Shown here: positions 18,156 to 27,263 of the stretch, piece by piece | Numbering within the stretch: the stretch's first letter is position 1 | Layout of the letters: the number at the start of each line of letters is the position of its first letter | DNA from: Ardenticatenaceae bacterium | GTDB taxonomy: Bacteria > Chloroflexota > Anaerolineae > Promineifilales > Promineifilaceae | Direction of reading: 5' to 3' | DNA length: 64,000 nucleotides | Assembly: GCA_020634245.1 (NCBI GenBank) | Contig: JACKCC010000011.1 | Coordinates: 1-64,000 of the forward strand | Position numbers and translations under genes: made by a program | The notes under the pieces: model-generated | The model's input: the letters and a program-made list of their open reading frames with translations, nothing else | Told to the model about the DNA's origin: nothing | Database searches by the model: none

Positions 18156-20144
18156 ATGAACGAACTGGTTTTAGGCATTGACACTGGCGGGACGTACACG
18201 GATGGGGTGCTGTTGGAAAGGAACGGCCGTCACGTCGTCGCCACCGCCAAAACATTAACCACCCGGCAGGATTTGCGCTGGGGCATCTTGCAGGTGTTGG
18301 ACGAACTGCTGCCCGACGAACCGGAGCGGGTCAAGCTGGTGGCCATCTCGACCACCCTGGCCACCAACGCCATCGCCGAGGGCAAAGGGCGGCCGGTGGC
18401 GCTGTTTCTGTTGGGCTACGACCCCGACCTGGTGCGCCGCTTCAGCTTTGAAGGGCAGTTCGCCACGCCGCGCTTCGAATATTTCCAGGGCGGCCACGAT
18501 TTGTACGGCAAAGCCCAAGCGCCGCTGGACGTGGCCGGCATCGTCGCCAGAGCCAAGGCGCTGCAAGACGAGGTGGAAGCGATTGCCGTTTCCGGTTATT
18601 TCAGCCCGTTTAATGCCAGCCACGAGGAGCAGGCCTACCAGGCCATCACCGAAGCCACCGATTTGCCCGTCGTCCTGGGCTACCAGTTGTCGAGCCATCT
18701 CAATTCGGTGCAGCGAGCGACGACGGCGGCGTTGAACGCCTCGCTGCTGTCAATCTTGCAGGCGTTTATGGCCGCCATGCACCGCGCCCTGGACGAGCGC
18801 CACATCACCGCCCCGCTCATGGTTTTGCGCGGCGACGGCACGTTGATGAACACGGCCCTGGCCCAGCAGCGACCGGTGGAGACGGTGCATTCCGGTCCGG
18901 CGGCCAGCGCCATCGGCGGCCGTTTCCTGGCCGGATTGGACAAGTCGCTGGTCATCGACATCGGCGGCACGACGACGGACATCGCCGTGATTGATGGTGG
19001 GCGGGTGGCGGTGTCGGAACAGGGCACGGCCGTTGGTCCCTACCAGACAGCCATTCGCGGCGCACACATCCACTCGCTGGGGCTGGGCGGCGACAGCAAA
19101 CTGGGTTTTGACGTCGAAGACCAACTGACCATCGGCCCGGAGCGGGTTGTGCCCATCGCTTACCTGGCCCAGCAGCACCCGGTCGTGTACGAGGAGTTGA
19201 AGCAGGTTAACCATCGTTTGCAGAAACGGCCGTCACCTGACCTGATTGAGTTCTGGTTTTTGCAGCGAGAACCGCGCCGCTTCCTGGCCAACGGCCGGGC
19301 GCGGGCGGTGATTGAGATGCTGCGGGAACGGCCGTATCCCCTGCCCACTATTTTGGAACGATTGGGATTATTGCATCCGTTGCAGGTGGACGGCCGTAGC
19401 CTCATCGACCAGGAAATCATCGGCCGGGCGGCGCTGACGCCTACCGATTTGCTCCATCTGAGCGGCGAGTACGCCCCCTGGCACAAAGATGCGGCTCGAT
19501 TAGCGGCCGTAGCCATCGCCCGGCTGCGCGGCTGGACGGTAGAGCAGCTTCAGGCCCAGACCCACCGCCAGATTGTGGAAACGATTACGGCTGCCGTCAT
19601 CACTTACCTGAGCGGGCAGACGTTGACCCGCTCCAAACTTTATTCGGTTCGTGATGATTTGGGGGCCTGGCTGTTCCAGGAACATTTGACGGGAACCCAT
19701 CCCTATCTGGGCAGCAAAATCAGCCTCAAAATCCCGCTGGTGGGCATTGGCGCGCCGGCCGCCATTTACCTGCCCGACGTGGCCCAACTGCTGGGCACGG
19801 AGCTGATCCTGCCGCCCCATTACCAGGTGGCCAACGCCGTAGGCGCGGTCGCCGGCAGCGTCATGGTCAGCCGGGAAGCGTGGATTTACCCCCTGCTGCA
19901 AGGCACGCACGTGCGCGGCTTTTACGCCCAGATTGGCCCGGAACGCCACCGCTTTGCCCACCTGGATGAGGCACTGGACTACGCCCGCCAGACGATAAGC
20001 CAGCAGGCACTGGATGCGGCTCGCCAGGCCGGTGCCGTTGACCCGCACCTGGAAATCTGCCAGCTACCCGACGGCGCGGAAAGCTACCGCCTGCGCGCCA
20101 GCGCTATCGGCAATCCTGATTTGAGTTCAAAATATGTCGTGTGA
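18156..20144 (+). CDS. Hydantoinase/oxoprolinase-like ASKHA protein 2
   Basis: Paralogue of the protein at 13457, 662 aa, with GIDTGGTYTDGVLLE at residues 7-21, DIGGTTTDIAVIDGG near 270 and LGLGGDSKLG. The two proteins share order and spacing of all blocks, including ALTPTDLLHLSGEYAPW and the C-terminal VANAVGAVAGSVMV. The start is clear here (MNELVLGID), which helps correct the first copy. No clear Shine-Dalgarno is present because a repeat abuts the ATG. It is the last gene of the corrinoid locus; strand and base composition change after it. Confidence 0.8.
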   Translation: MNELVLGIDTGGTYTDGVLLERNGRHVVATAKTLTTRQDLRWGILQVLDELLPDEPERVKLVAISTTLATNAIAEGKGRPVALFLLGYDPDLVRRFSFEGQFATPRFEYFQGGHDLYGKAQAPLDVAGIVARAKALQDEVEAIAVSGYFSPFNASHEEQAYQAITEATDLPVVLGYQLSSHLNSVQRATTAALNASLLSILQAFMAAMHRALDERHITAPLMVLRGDGTLMNTALAQQRPVETVHSGPAASAIGGRFLAGLDKSLVIDIGGTTTDIAVIDGGRVAVSEQGTAVGPYQTAIRGAHIHSLGLGGDSKLGFDVEDQLTIGPERVVPIAYLAQQHPVVYEELKQVNHRLQKRPSPDLIEFWFLQREPRRFLANGRARAVIEMLRERPYPLPTILERLGLLHPLQVDGRSLIDQEIIGRAALTPTDLLHLSGEYAPWHKDAARLAAVAIARLRGWTVEQLQAQTHRQIVETITAAVITYLSGQTLTRSKLYSVRDDLGAWLFQEHLTGTHPYLGSKISLKIPLVGIGAPAAIYLPDVAQLLGTELILPPHYQVANAVGAVAGSVMVSREAWIYPLLQGTHVRGFYAQIGPERHRFAHLDEALDYARQTISQQALDAARQAGAVDPHLEICQLPDGAESYRLRASAIGNPDLSSKYVV

Positions 20145-20256
20145 TTAAAGCTTTTTGATTTCAATAGCTATGCTTAAAAAGATAGTAATGGCATCAAGCT
20201 CCCGAAAACCAATCTTAGTCAAAAGCTTTGTTTAGTACTTAAGCAATCTCTCACTT

Positions 20257-21510
20257 TTATTGCAAGTTGAGAATTCGCAAATCAATATCCCTTGAATCTT
20301 CGGTATAAGCCATAATGCGTTTTTCAAGGATTTCTGCTTTCTCACGAATTTTTAGATTGTTTAGTTTTGCCAAATTGTTGATTTCAGCAATTGAACCATC
20401 ATCATTATGAATTCCGAAAAAACTAAATGCTTGGAATTCTATTTCTTTTGTATCCTTTTTATCTCGTTTCAGAGCTATATATTGGGTTACAATTCGACCG
20501 GACGATAGTTCAATATCATAGGTGCATATTATATCCTGCCGGATTTCAAGCACCTTATTATTGAAGTCGTTATTGAATGCTTTTTCTAACTCTGCGCGTA
20601 AATTAGTCGACCTGTTATGGAAAACACGCTTAGCGAAAATGTCAAATAATCGAGTTACTGTATCTGCTAAAAGGATTAGTGTAGCTTGATATTCATGAAA
20701 ACGAAACTTATCATATCCCCTTTTTTCGGAGCGAACTGAATTCATACGCCCTTTGTGCGAGTGTGATGCTGAACTCATGAAGTCGAAATAAAGAGTACGA
20801 ATATCTAAATATAGATCATGATCAATCAGCTTTTTGTTCTTTATTCGATTAAGCATCGAAGTAAATCCAGGGACGCCAAATGTACCTTTTTCCCAACTTG
20901 ATTTATGTTTTGTCCCGATAGTATCAAATAATAGGACAGCTAGTTCTAAAACGTTTCTTAATTGTGATATAGCCTGTTTATACTGTGCAAAAACCATTAG
21001 GATGCTCGCCGCAGTCAAATCGGATAGCATTTCTTTTAGAATCGGCTCAATAATCGCCATCTCAGATATAGCGGTGATATATGGTTCATCTGGGCTATTA
21101 TCAGGATCGAGAGAATGGAGTTCTTCACTGAAGCATTTTGCCGCAATAGAGTAAATTGAAATAACACTTTCCTGAAGGAGCACTATAAACTCTAAAAGTT
21201 GTTCCAAATCTTCCGATAAAAAAGTTTCTATTGGTGCGTAGTTGTCTAGAGACATTAACACTCGAATTGATTCCTGAACTTCTTTAGATTGTATTTGATT
21301 TTCAGTCGGAATGAACTTGGCATCCTCGTTATATGATGGATTTGCAGGACTATCTTGTGATTCAAAGTTTGGAAGGGGGGTGTTTAGAACCTCATCCAGA
21401 ATATTCTTAATAAACTCAACATCTTCTTGATCCCAATCTTCAACCGGCACAAAATGTTGATACATTGTTTTTGCAATAAATTCTGCTCGTGTCGCAAATT
21501 TATCTATCAT
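20257..21510 (-). CDS. AT-rich hypothetical protein
   Basis: About 417 aa, not recognised. ATG 21510 is preferred over the longer ORF start at 21600 because a weak GGTGAT lies just upstream and the extra residues look unstructured. The sequence is acidic at the N-terminus, largely alpha-helical in appearance, and has a central SASHSHKGRM motif followed by a helix-rich segment. Base composition is clearly more AT-rich than its neighbours and it contains no ACGGCCGT octamer, both suggesting acquisition by transfer. It stands alone between convergent flanks. A defence or HEPN-like role is possible but unsupported. Confidence 0.7.
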   Translation of the reverse strand: MIDKFATRAEFIAKTMYQHFVPVEDWDQEDVEFIKNILDEVLNTPLPNFESQDSPANPSYNEDAKFIPTENQIQSKEVQESIRVLMSLDNYAPIETFLSEDLEQLLEFIVLLQESVISIYSIAAKCFSEELHSLDPDNSPDEPYITAISEMAIIEPILKEMLSDLTAASILMVFAQYKQAISQLRNVLELAVLLFDTIGTKHKSSWEKGTFGVPGFTSMLNRIKNKKLIDHDLYLDIRTLYFDFMSSASHSHKGRMNSVRSEKRGYDKFRFHEYQATLILLADTVTRLFDIFAKRVFHNRSTNLRAELEKAFNNDFNNKVLEIRQDIICTYDIELSSGRIVTQYIALKRDKKDTKEIEFQAFSFFGIHNDDGSIAEINNLAKLNNLKIREKAEILEKRIMAYTEDSRDIDLRILNLQ

Positions 21511-21639
21511 ATCATCACCGTCGCGAGTAATTTTTGTATATATTCTTTGTGACCCAATGATGGAAATTGCACATACTTTCATCCAAGAGTGTCCAATCAA
21601 ATAATAACAGATTCAAGAGAATTGATCGTATTTTCTCAT

Positions 21640-21998
21640 GAGTTCAATGACTAGCAATGCGACAAGCAAAATATCAGTTAACCATGTCACCGGCTCGCAC
21701 GCCAATTGCATCGCCAGAATCAGGGGAACGGCCGTTGGCAAAAGGAACTTCTAAAATCGACTGGCCGTTCGCAGACCCACGTGCAGCCCCAGAGGGCGAT
21801 GAGATAAATGGCAACGGGAACAGCAACGGCCGTTTCCCCACTGACTCCACATCAAAGTCCGGTTGAGTCTGCTCCAGACTCAGGTTGACTTTGATCTATT
21901 CCCCCGTTGACTTTGACCCCAAGTCCGGTTGATTTTTTTAGATTGGCCATACTTGTAGATGGCGTCAATCTTCACCAAGTTCAAATGAACGGCCGTCT
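21640..21998. other. Gene-free gap with hairpin and possible LtrA-type remnant
   Basis: No credible complete gene. On the minus strand short pieces read AVAVPVAIYLIALWG and DAIGVRAGDMV, compatible with the end of a membrane protein such as LtrA; this is weak. At 21849-21898 ATCAAAGTCCGGTTGAG and CTCAGGTTGACTTTGAT form a hairpin, with further GTTGACTTTGA and AAGTCCGGTTGA copies just after. Confidence 0.4.
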
Positions 21999-22008
21999 AC
22001 CAGCCAGA

Positions 22009-22224
22009 TTAGAGGTTGTGTTTACCACGAAAATAGGCCACCAGCGCATTAGCATGGCCATGACCAAGTTGGTGTTCGGTTTTAAGCCAGGCCACCATCT
22101 CCATATGCTTCATATGCGTGACGCCCTCCAGCAAAGAAAACCAATGCTCAACAGGATAGCCATATTTCTTTTCAATCGAGGGAAAATAAGAAGCTGGACC
22201 TTTTACTTTTGCATCTTCCGACAT
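22009..22224 (-). CDS. DUF4287 domain protein
   Basis: A 71-residue protein matching the DUF4287 pattern (YFPSIEKKYGYPVEHWFSLL, then MEMVAWLKTEHQLGHGHANALVAYF). The ORF is longer upstream, but GGAGG five bases before ATG 22224 fixes the start. The function of the family is unknown. Confidence 0.75.
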   Translation of the reverse strand: MSEDAKVKGPASYFPSIEKKYGYPVEHWFSLLEGVTHMKHMEMVAWLKTEHQLGHGHANALVAYFRGKHNL

Positions 22225-22267
22225 AATATCCTCCACAGTTGTATTTAGATGTGTCTCCCCACTCTCA

Positions 22268-23275
22268 TTACGTTCTATCTGCCCGGTATGCAACAACAAT
22301 CGTACCGTTGGGCCAGAAATTGGACTGCAAATAATACAGCGACTGCGCCCGATCCGCGCCGCCTTCATCACTCAACAACAACTCTTCACAATAAATAGCT
22401 ATATCTTGAATGATCCGTTCGTAACGATAATAGGCCAGCGCCGCCTGATTGACGGCCGTTGTGCCGTAACCTTCGTAAAACAGCGCTTCCTCCTCCTGCG
22501 GTGAACGCCAGCCGCCCATCAAGCCGGCGCCAGCAGCCATCAAATCGCGCTCCTTGAGCGCCAGAATTGGCTCATCCCAATCGACGATATAAAACGTATC
22601 GTGGCCCTCATCAACCAGGATGTTACCGGCGTGCAAGTCGGAATGGCAAACGATGAATTCCGGCGATTGCGCTGGCAGCACCTGGGCCAGCTTCTCAGTC
22701 CTTCCCACAAGCTCGAGAATCTCGGCCTGTCTGGCCCGTAACAACTCGGCTGCTTGAGCAGCAACGGGATCGGCAAATTCGTTCGCGGCGGCCAGCGCCA
22801 GCGATGATTTCACACTTTCGCGCCACTGTGCGGAATAATTTTCTCGCCGGATGTGGCTGGTAATGGATGGCGGAATAACGGCCGTATGCACCCGTTTCAG
22901 TGCCGCCCCCAATTCACGCCAATGATGTTCCGACAAATTTACCTCATACCCATTACGCCCTTCTACGAATGGGTAGAGGATCACGGTGTAGGCTTCCAGA
23001 TTCGTCCAAAACTGCCCCGATTTTGTAGCCAGCGGCGCGATGATCTGGCTGATACCCTGGGCATTGAGGCTTTGCGGCAGGGTCACCGAGGTTTCGTCGA
23101 AGATGCCGCCGCGAAGTTTTAGGAAGTAGTTGGTTTGGTTAGATGTGACGCGGTAAACGGCCGTGTTCCCATCCGCACCTAATGGTAAAAAATCGACCTG
23201 CGCCACCGGCAGGCCATATACATCGCGCACACAAGCAGCGATCTTTGCATTGGGAAAATCAGGCTTTTCCAACAT
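22268..23275 (-). CDS. Phosphotransferase of the APH/choline-kinase fold
   Basis: Probably phosphorylates a small molecule with ATP. The 335 residues show the kinase-like core: YFLKLRGG (Lys of the nucleotide site), catalytic loop CHSDLHAGNILVD and metal motif IVDWDEP, plus a helical C-terminal part. The closest recognisable groups are spectinomycin and homoserine kinase-like APH proteins; the substrate cannot be assigned. It is close behind the DUF1697 gene (10-base gap). Confidence 0.8.
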   Translation of the reverse strand: MLEKPDFPNAKIAACVRDVYGLPVAQVDFLPLGADGNTAVYRVTSNQTNYFLKLRGGIFDETSVTLPQSLNAQGISQIIAPLATKSGQFWTNLEAYTVILYPFVEGRNGYEVNLSEHHWRELGAALKRVHTAVIPPSITSHIRRENYSAQWRESVKSSLALAAANEFADPVAAQAAELLRARQAEILELVGRTEKLAQVLPAQSPEFIVCHSDLHAGNILVDEGHDTFYIVDWDEPILALKERDLMAAGAGLMGGWRSPQEEEALFYEGYGTTAVNQAALAYYRYERIIQDIAIYCEELLLSDEGGADRAQSLYYLQSNFWPNGTIVVAYRADRT

Positions 23276-23285
23276 AAAATAGCCG

Positions 23286-23822
23286 CTAACCCGCTATCAT
23301 CGCCATGATTTTACTCACCGTGCGCCAGTTGCGCGCCGTAGCACTGACGCCCAGCGCCTTTTCGACCCGCTCGGCCAGCTTAGATCGCCCAATGCCGTCT
23401 GGCGCGTACAGATAAAAGACATCATCAATCAACTGGAACTGCTCCCGCTCCGTTTTGAGAGCTTCCAATGCCGCCAGGTCTGGCGCAGCCGGGACTGCTT
23501 CCAAAAAGTAAAAGTGAACGGATTTGGGATCGCTTTCGCCTTGCGGGTACGGATTGGCAGCGATGGCGTCTTCCAGTTGGTGCGCTTCCAGCAGCATGAT
23601 TTTGGGCGTAAAACCGTGGGACTGGGCAACGGCCGTACCCATTTCCACCGCCAGTTCAGCCAGATCAACCCGATCCGTCTGGAAAACCACATTTCCACTC
23701 TGAATGTAAGTCTGGATATTTTCCAGGCCAAGTCCGGCAAGAACAGTCACTAATTCCCGCATGGGCAGCTTATTATTGCCGCCAACATTGATACCCCGCA
23801 GCAGGGCGACGATTGTGTTCAT
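23286..23822 (-). CDS. DUF1697 family protein
   Basis: 178 aa, beginning MNTIVALLRGINVGGNNKLPM, a signature start for the family, followed by YIQSGNVVF. The role of the family is unknown. ATG 23822 lies two bases after the stop of the upstream gene, so translation is likely coupled; the longer ORF start would overlap that gene. Confidence 0.82.
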   Translation of the reverse strand: MNTIVALLRGINVGGNNKLPMRELVTVLAGLGLENIQTYIQSGNVVFQTDRVDLAELAVEMGTAVAQSHGFTPKIMLLEAHQLEDAIAANPYPQGESDPKSVHFYFLEAVPAAPDLAALEALKTEREQFQLIDDVFYLYAPDGIGRSKLAERVEKALGVSATARNWRTVSKIMAMIAG

Positions 23823-23824
23823 TA

Positions 23825-24511
23825 TCAGATGATCCGATCCTCGATCTCCCACAGGTGGTCGAGCAGGTGCCAGGCTGAGCGCCGGACAAAGTAACGCGGC
23901 GTCCAATTCACGCCGCCCCGTTTGCCGCGCTCCGGTATGCCTTCGTGTACGGCCGTATCCAAAGCCTCCAAAACCGCCTGCCGGCAGCGAACAAGCCCAT
24001 CATTCAGCGTTTCTTCACTGCTCTCCTTAAACTTCCAGTTAATCCGCGAAAGATAGCTCGAATCCCCACCCAGTACGTGCTCGGTGATCTTATCCAGGTC
24101 ACGCCCCCCGCCGCGCGGCCCTTTGCGCAGTTCTTTGCCGGTGGCCTGCTGTACGGCCGTGTCAAAAGCCTGCCAATACGCCTGCAGCAGCCGCCGGAAA
24201 TGCACCAACTCAGCCTCATCAACCGGCTGCTTATCATAAGATGGAGCAGCTCCCGGCGCACCAAAATCGGTAGAGGCATCCCCTTCCAGCCGTTCGGTCA
24301 CCACAAACGCAGAAACATCGGCAGGGATTTGAAAATCGATTTGTGCTGCCTGTAAAATCCTGGCATAGCGCTGGCCATAATCAAAAAGGGCTTGCAGGGC
24401 TGAGTCCTCGTCACGCCCGCTGCGGCTCCAACCGGGCCAGTCTACAGCGCAGGCAAAGGTTCGTTTCTTGCCAATCTCGCAATACACCTCAATGGTGTTG
24501 GATGTGTCCAT
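23825..24511 (-). CDS. Conserved hypothetical protein, DinB-like C-terminal part
   Basis: 229 aa. ATG 24511 is preferred since AAGGA lies 5 bases upstream. The N-terminal 70 residues (IEVYCEIGKKRTFACAVDWPGWSR) look like a small HicB-type beta-rich domain, and the C-terminus ends VRRSAWHLLDHLWEIEDR, reminiscent of DinB-superfamily four-helix bundles. The function is unknown. It heads a three-gene set with DUF1697 and the APH-like kinase. Confidence 0.65.
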   Translation of the reverse strand: MDTSNTIEVYCEIGKKRTFACAVDWPGWSRSGRDEDSALQALFDYGQRYARILQAAQIDFQIPADVSAFVVTERLEGDASTDFGAPGAAPSYDKQPVDEAELVHFRRLLQAYWQAFDTAVQQATGKELRKGPRGGGRDLDKITEHVLGGDSSYLSRINWKFKESSEETLNDGLVRCRQAVLEALDTAVHEGIPERGKRGGVNWTPRYFVRRSAWHLLDHLWEIEDRII

Positions 24512-24522
24512 AATATCCTTGG

Positions 24523-24592
24523 TAGGGGTGGGATGACCGGGCCAGGCTTTTGCACATATCAACAACCCTGTCTCCCGGTCATCTCGCCCCAC
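24523..24592. repeat. REP-like inverted repeat (TAGGGGTGGGATGACCGGG ends)
   Basis: The left end and right end (CCCGGTCATCTCGCCCCA) are complementary with one or two mismatches. It lies just upstream of the 24511 start on the minus strand and resembles the 16315 element. Confidence 0.65.
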
Positions 24593-24678
24593 TTTACGGT
24601 CTGCGCCAGGTGAGACGGCGCGGAGATAAGGCCATTTGTTTTTGACAAAGCCATACCGCGCTGTCCTACCACTACGAA

Positions 24679-24975
24679 TTAGCCACCGGCCATTGCGCCA
24701 ATAATTCGAAATGGTTCTGTTCCCATGACGATGGCTTCCGGCAAAAGTTCATCGAGCGATTCATGTGACCAATCCTGGCCACAGACAAAAAAGCGGATGA
24801 AATCGCGCCTTTTCTGGGTCGTATGATCCCGAATCGTGCCCCGCAGCACAGGATACTCAGCTTCCAGTTTATCGAGGATGGCCCGCTGCGTAACCGGGCC
24901 ATCCACTAAAAGCTGCACTTCCTTGCCCACCTGGGCTAAATTGCGTAAATGAAAGGGCAGGGTAACCCGAATCAT
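24679..24975 (-). CDS. MoaD/ThiS-like small protein with C-terminal Gly-Gly
   Basis: 98 aa beta-grasp protein: MIRVTLPFHLRNLA at the N-terminus and AMAGG at the very C-terminus, the feature by which sulfur-carrier and ubiquitin-like proteins are adenylated. No MoaE, MoeB or Thi genes are nearby. Its ATG overlaps the stop of the beta-propeller gene by four bases (ATGA), so the two are probably made together. It may donate sulfur, or may just be a structural partner. Confidence 0.75.
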   Translation of the reverse strand: MIRVTLPFHLRNLAQVGKEVQLLVDGPVTQRAILDKLEAEYPVLRGTIRDHTTQKRRDFIRFFVCGQDWSHESLDELLPEAIVMGTEPFRIIGAMAGG

Positions 24976-26087
24976 GACAGCGTCTGCACCTCCACCGACA
25001 AAACGGCTGGGAGATCGTGCACGATAGCTTGCCAGCTATCACCAGAATCGGCCGAAACGTACACCTGTCCGCCCGTCGTGCCAAAATAAATGCCGCACGA
25101 ATCCAGTCTATCAACAGCCATCGCATCGCGCAGGATATTGACGAAGCAATTTTCCTGTGGCAGCCCGTTGGTCAGCGCCTCCCACTCGTTGCCGCCGGTC
25201 CGGCTGCGGTAAACGCGCAGTTTGCCTTCCGGTGGATAATGTTCCGAATCGCTTTTGATGGGCACGACGTAGATGGTTTCTGGTTCATGGGCATGTACGG
25301 CAATCGGGAAGCCAAAATCGGTGGGCAGATTGCCGCTGATTTCATGCCACATGTCGCCAGCATTGTCGCTGCGCATCACGTCCCAATGTTTCTGCATGAA
25401 CAATACATCCGGCCGGGAGCGATGCAAGGCGATGTTGTGAACGCAGTGACCGACCTCCGCTGCGGGATCAGGCAGCTCAAACGGCGAATTCAATCCCTGG
25501 GTGATGGGCTGCCACGTTTGACCGCCATCATCGGTGCGGAAAGCACCGGCTGCCGAAATGGCGACGTACATTCGATTGGGGTTGCCGGGATCGAGCAGGA
25601 TGGTGTGCAGGCACATGCCGCCGGCGCCCGGCTGCCAGAGATGGCCCTTGGCGCTGCGCAGTCCGGGCAGTTCCTGCCACGTCTTTCCGCCATCAACTGA
25701 TTTGAACATGGCTGCGTCTTCGACTCCGGCGAAAACGGTATCGGCCTCAACGAGCGACGGTTCCAGATGCCAGACACGCTTGAATTCCCAGGGGTGCTGT
25801 GTGCCGTCGAAAAATTGATGGGTTCCGGGCGTGCCATCGTAGACAAATTCGTTGCCGACCGGTTCCCAGGTCTGGCCGCCGTCGTCAGAGCGCTGGATAA
25901 GCTGGCCAAACCAGCCAGAAGACTGGGAGGCATATATCCGGTTGGGGTTAACGGCCGATCCCTTCATATGATAAATCTCCCACCCGGCAAAATGGGGGCC
26001 GCTGACGTCCCATTTGGCCCGCTTTTCATCCGATGTCAGGATAAATGCGCCTTTACGTGTTCCTACTAATACTCGTACACCTTTCAT
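24972..26087 (-). CDS. BNR/Asp-box beta-propeller protein (exo-sialidase-like fold)
   Basis: 371 aa with at least five Asp-box repeats (RSDDGGQTWEP, SVDGGKTWQE, RTDDGGQTWQP, RSDNAGDMWHE, SADSGDSWQA), giving a sialidase or VPS10-like propeller. No signal peptide is seen, so it is probably cytoplasmic. Start ATG 26087 follows AGGAG at 7-8 bases. The four-base overlap with the MoaD-like gene suggests a functional pair. Sialidase activity is not supported by the motifs alone. Confidence 0.78.
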   Translation of the reverse strand: MKGVRVLVGTRKGAFILTSDEKRAKWDVSGPHFAGWEIYHMKGSAVNPNRIYASQSSGWFGQLIQRSDDGGQTWEPVGNEFVYDGTPGTHQFFDGTQHPWEFKRVWHLEPSLVEADTVFAGVEDAAMFKSVDGGKTWQELPGLRSAKGHLWQPGAGGMCLHTILLDPGNPNRMYVAISAAGAFRTDDGGQTWQPITQGLNSPFELPDPAAEVGHCVHNIALHRSRPDVLFMQKHWDVMRSDNAGDMWHEISGNLPTDFGFPIAVHAHEPETIYVVPIKSDSEHYPPEGKLRVYRSRTGGNEWEALTNGLPQENCFVNILRDAMAVDRLDSCGIYFGTTGGQVYVSADSGDSWQAIVHDLPAVLSVEVQTLS

Positions 26088-26166
26088 TATCTGTCTCCTA
26101 TTGTTTGAATTACGCCCGTTTGTTACGCATCGCTCCCAACAGTTTTTTATCAATCACAAAGCGGCC

Positions 26167-26643
26167 CTATGCTTTAAGCGTGCACAGCGCCTGCCGAATC
26201 TCGCCCAGGTGGTAGGCGGTATGGACGATGGTGGCGATAGCCCCGCCGATTTGCTGCTCGCTGGTCCATTCGGGAGTATCGTTGATGAGGGCTTTGATCC
26301 GGTCGTAGCTTTCCCGCAGTTCGGATTTGATGGCCGACCATTCCTGGGGGGAAACGGCCGTTACCTCCCGCCAAATCTTGCCCCAATCCACCTGTTCAAA
26401 CTGCCCGGCCCGGACACTCTTCTCCAGCACATCCAGGTAAAAAGCCACATGCTTCACCTGGGCGGCCAGCGTCGCACATTTGCCGCCAACCGGGATAGAC
26501 GCCTCCTCAGCCGAAACATCGGCCAGCGTCTCAAACAGGGACGTGCCCCTGTCCAGATAATATCCCTGCACATTGTCAAAGGTCTCATCTAGCATACTAA
26601 AAAGCACATTGTTAAATTGTTCTGGTTGAATAAAAGCAGTCAT
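26167..26643 (-). CDS. DinB-superfamily protein
   Basis: 158 aa four-helix protein with the DinB/YfiT metal-site histidines spread along the chain (AAQVKHVAFYLDVL and HTAYHLGEIRQAL). Members include thiol transferases and stress proteins; the exact role is unknown. AAGGAAA lies before the ATG. Confidence 0.82.
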   Translation of the reverse strand: MTAFIQPEQFNNVLFSMLDETFDNVQGYYLDRGTSLFETLADVSAEEASIPVGGKCATLAAQVKHVAFYLDVLEKSVRAGQFEQVDWGKIWREVTAVSPQEWSAIKSELRESYDRIKALINDTPEWTSEQQIGGAIATIVHTAYHLGEIRQALCTLKA

Positions 26644-26672
26644 AAAAAGTTTCCTTGTTTTTGCACCTGTAT

Positions 26673-27245
26673 TTAGTCGCGTTTTGGCACGTAATTTAGA
26701 ACAACAACGCCGCAGTCAAAAGCTGTGGCTTTGACCAAGGTCAGATTTTGTTTGCCGTCCAATTCTTGGAAAATCGACAATCCGTCACCAATTGCCGCAG
26801 GATTGATAAACAAATGATACTCGTCAATTAACCCCTGTTTGATGAGTGCAGAGACAAAAGCGGCGCCGCCGTAGGCGATGATGTCCCCGCCATCCTGGTT
26901 TTTCAGCTTTGTAATTTCGTCAGCGAGATCACCTTTGGCCAAAACAGTATTGTCCCATTTTGACTCGTTAAGCGTTCTGGAAAAGACAACTTTGGGTGTA
27001 TCGGTAAATTTTTGACCGGCTGTGAACTCCGGGTGATCAGGATTGGCCGCTACGGCCGTCCAATGGGGAATAAATCCCTCGGCCAAATTCCGGCCCAAGA
27101 CGATGCAGTCAACAGGCTGCGTTATGTCCGTCACATATTGGCCGAGTGCACTATCCCAGTTTAGAGTCATCCAATCCATTTCGCCGTTCGGCCCGGCAAT
27201 GTAGCCGTCAACAGTCATTTGTACTTGTAGTTTTAATTTTCTCAT
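26673..27245 (-). CDS. Dihydrofolate reductase-like (RibD C-terminal) protein
   Basis: 190 aa with the fold of DHFR/RibD reductases: MTVDGYIAGPNGEMDWM at the N-terminus, IVLGRNLAEGF, and DIIAYGGAAFVSALI for the nucleotide site. This YyaP/YwjB-type group has no established substrate. It stands beside an isochorismatase-type gene (18-base gap), a frequent arrangement for small accessory enzymes. Confidence 0.83.
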   Translation of the reverse strand: MRKLKLQVQMTVDGYIAGPNGEMDWMTLNWDSALGQYVTDITQPVDCIVLGRNLAEGFIPHWTAVAANPDHPEFTAGQKFTDTPKVVFSRTLNESKWDNTVLAKGDLADEITKLKNQDGGDIIAYGGAAFVSALIKQGLIDEYHLFINPAAIGDGLSIFQELDGKQNLTLVKATAFDCGVVVLNYVPKRD

Positions 27246-27263
27246 CTCGTGTTATCTGCCACC

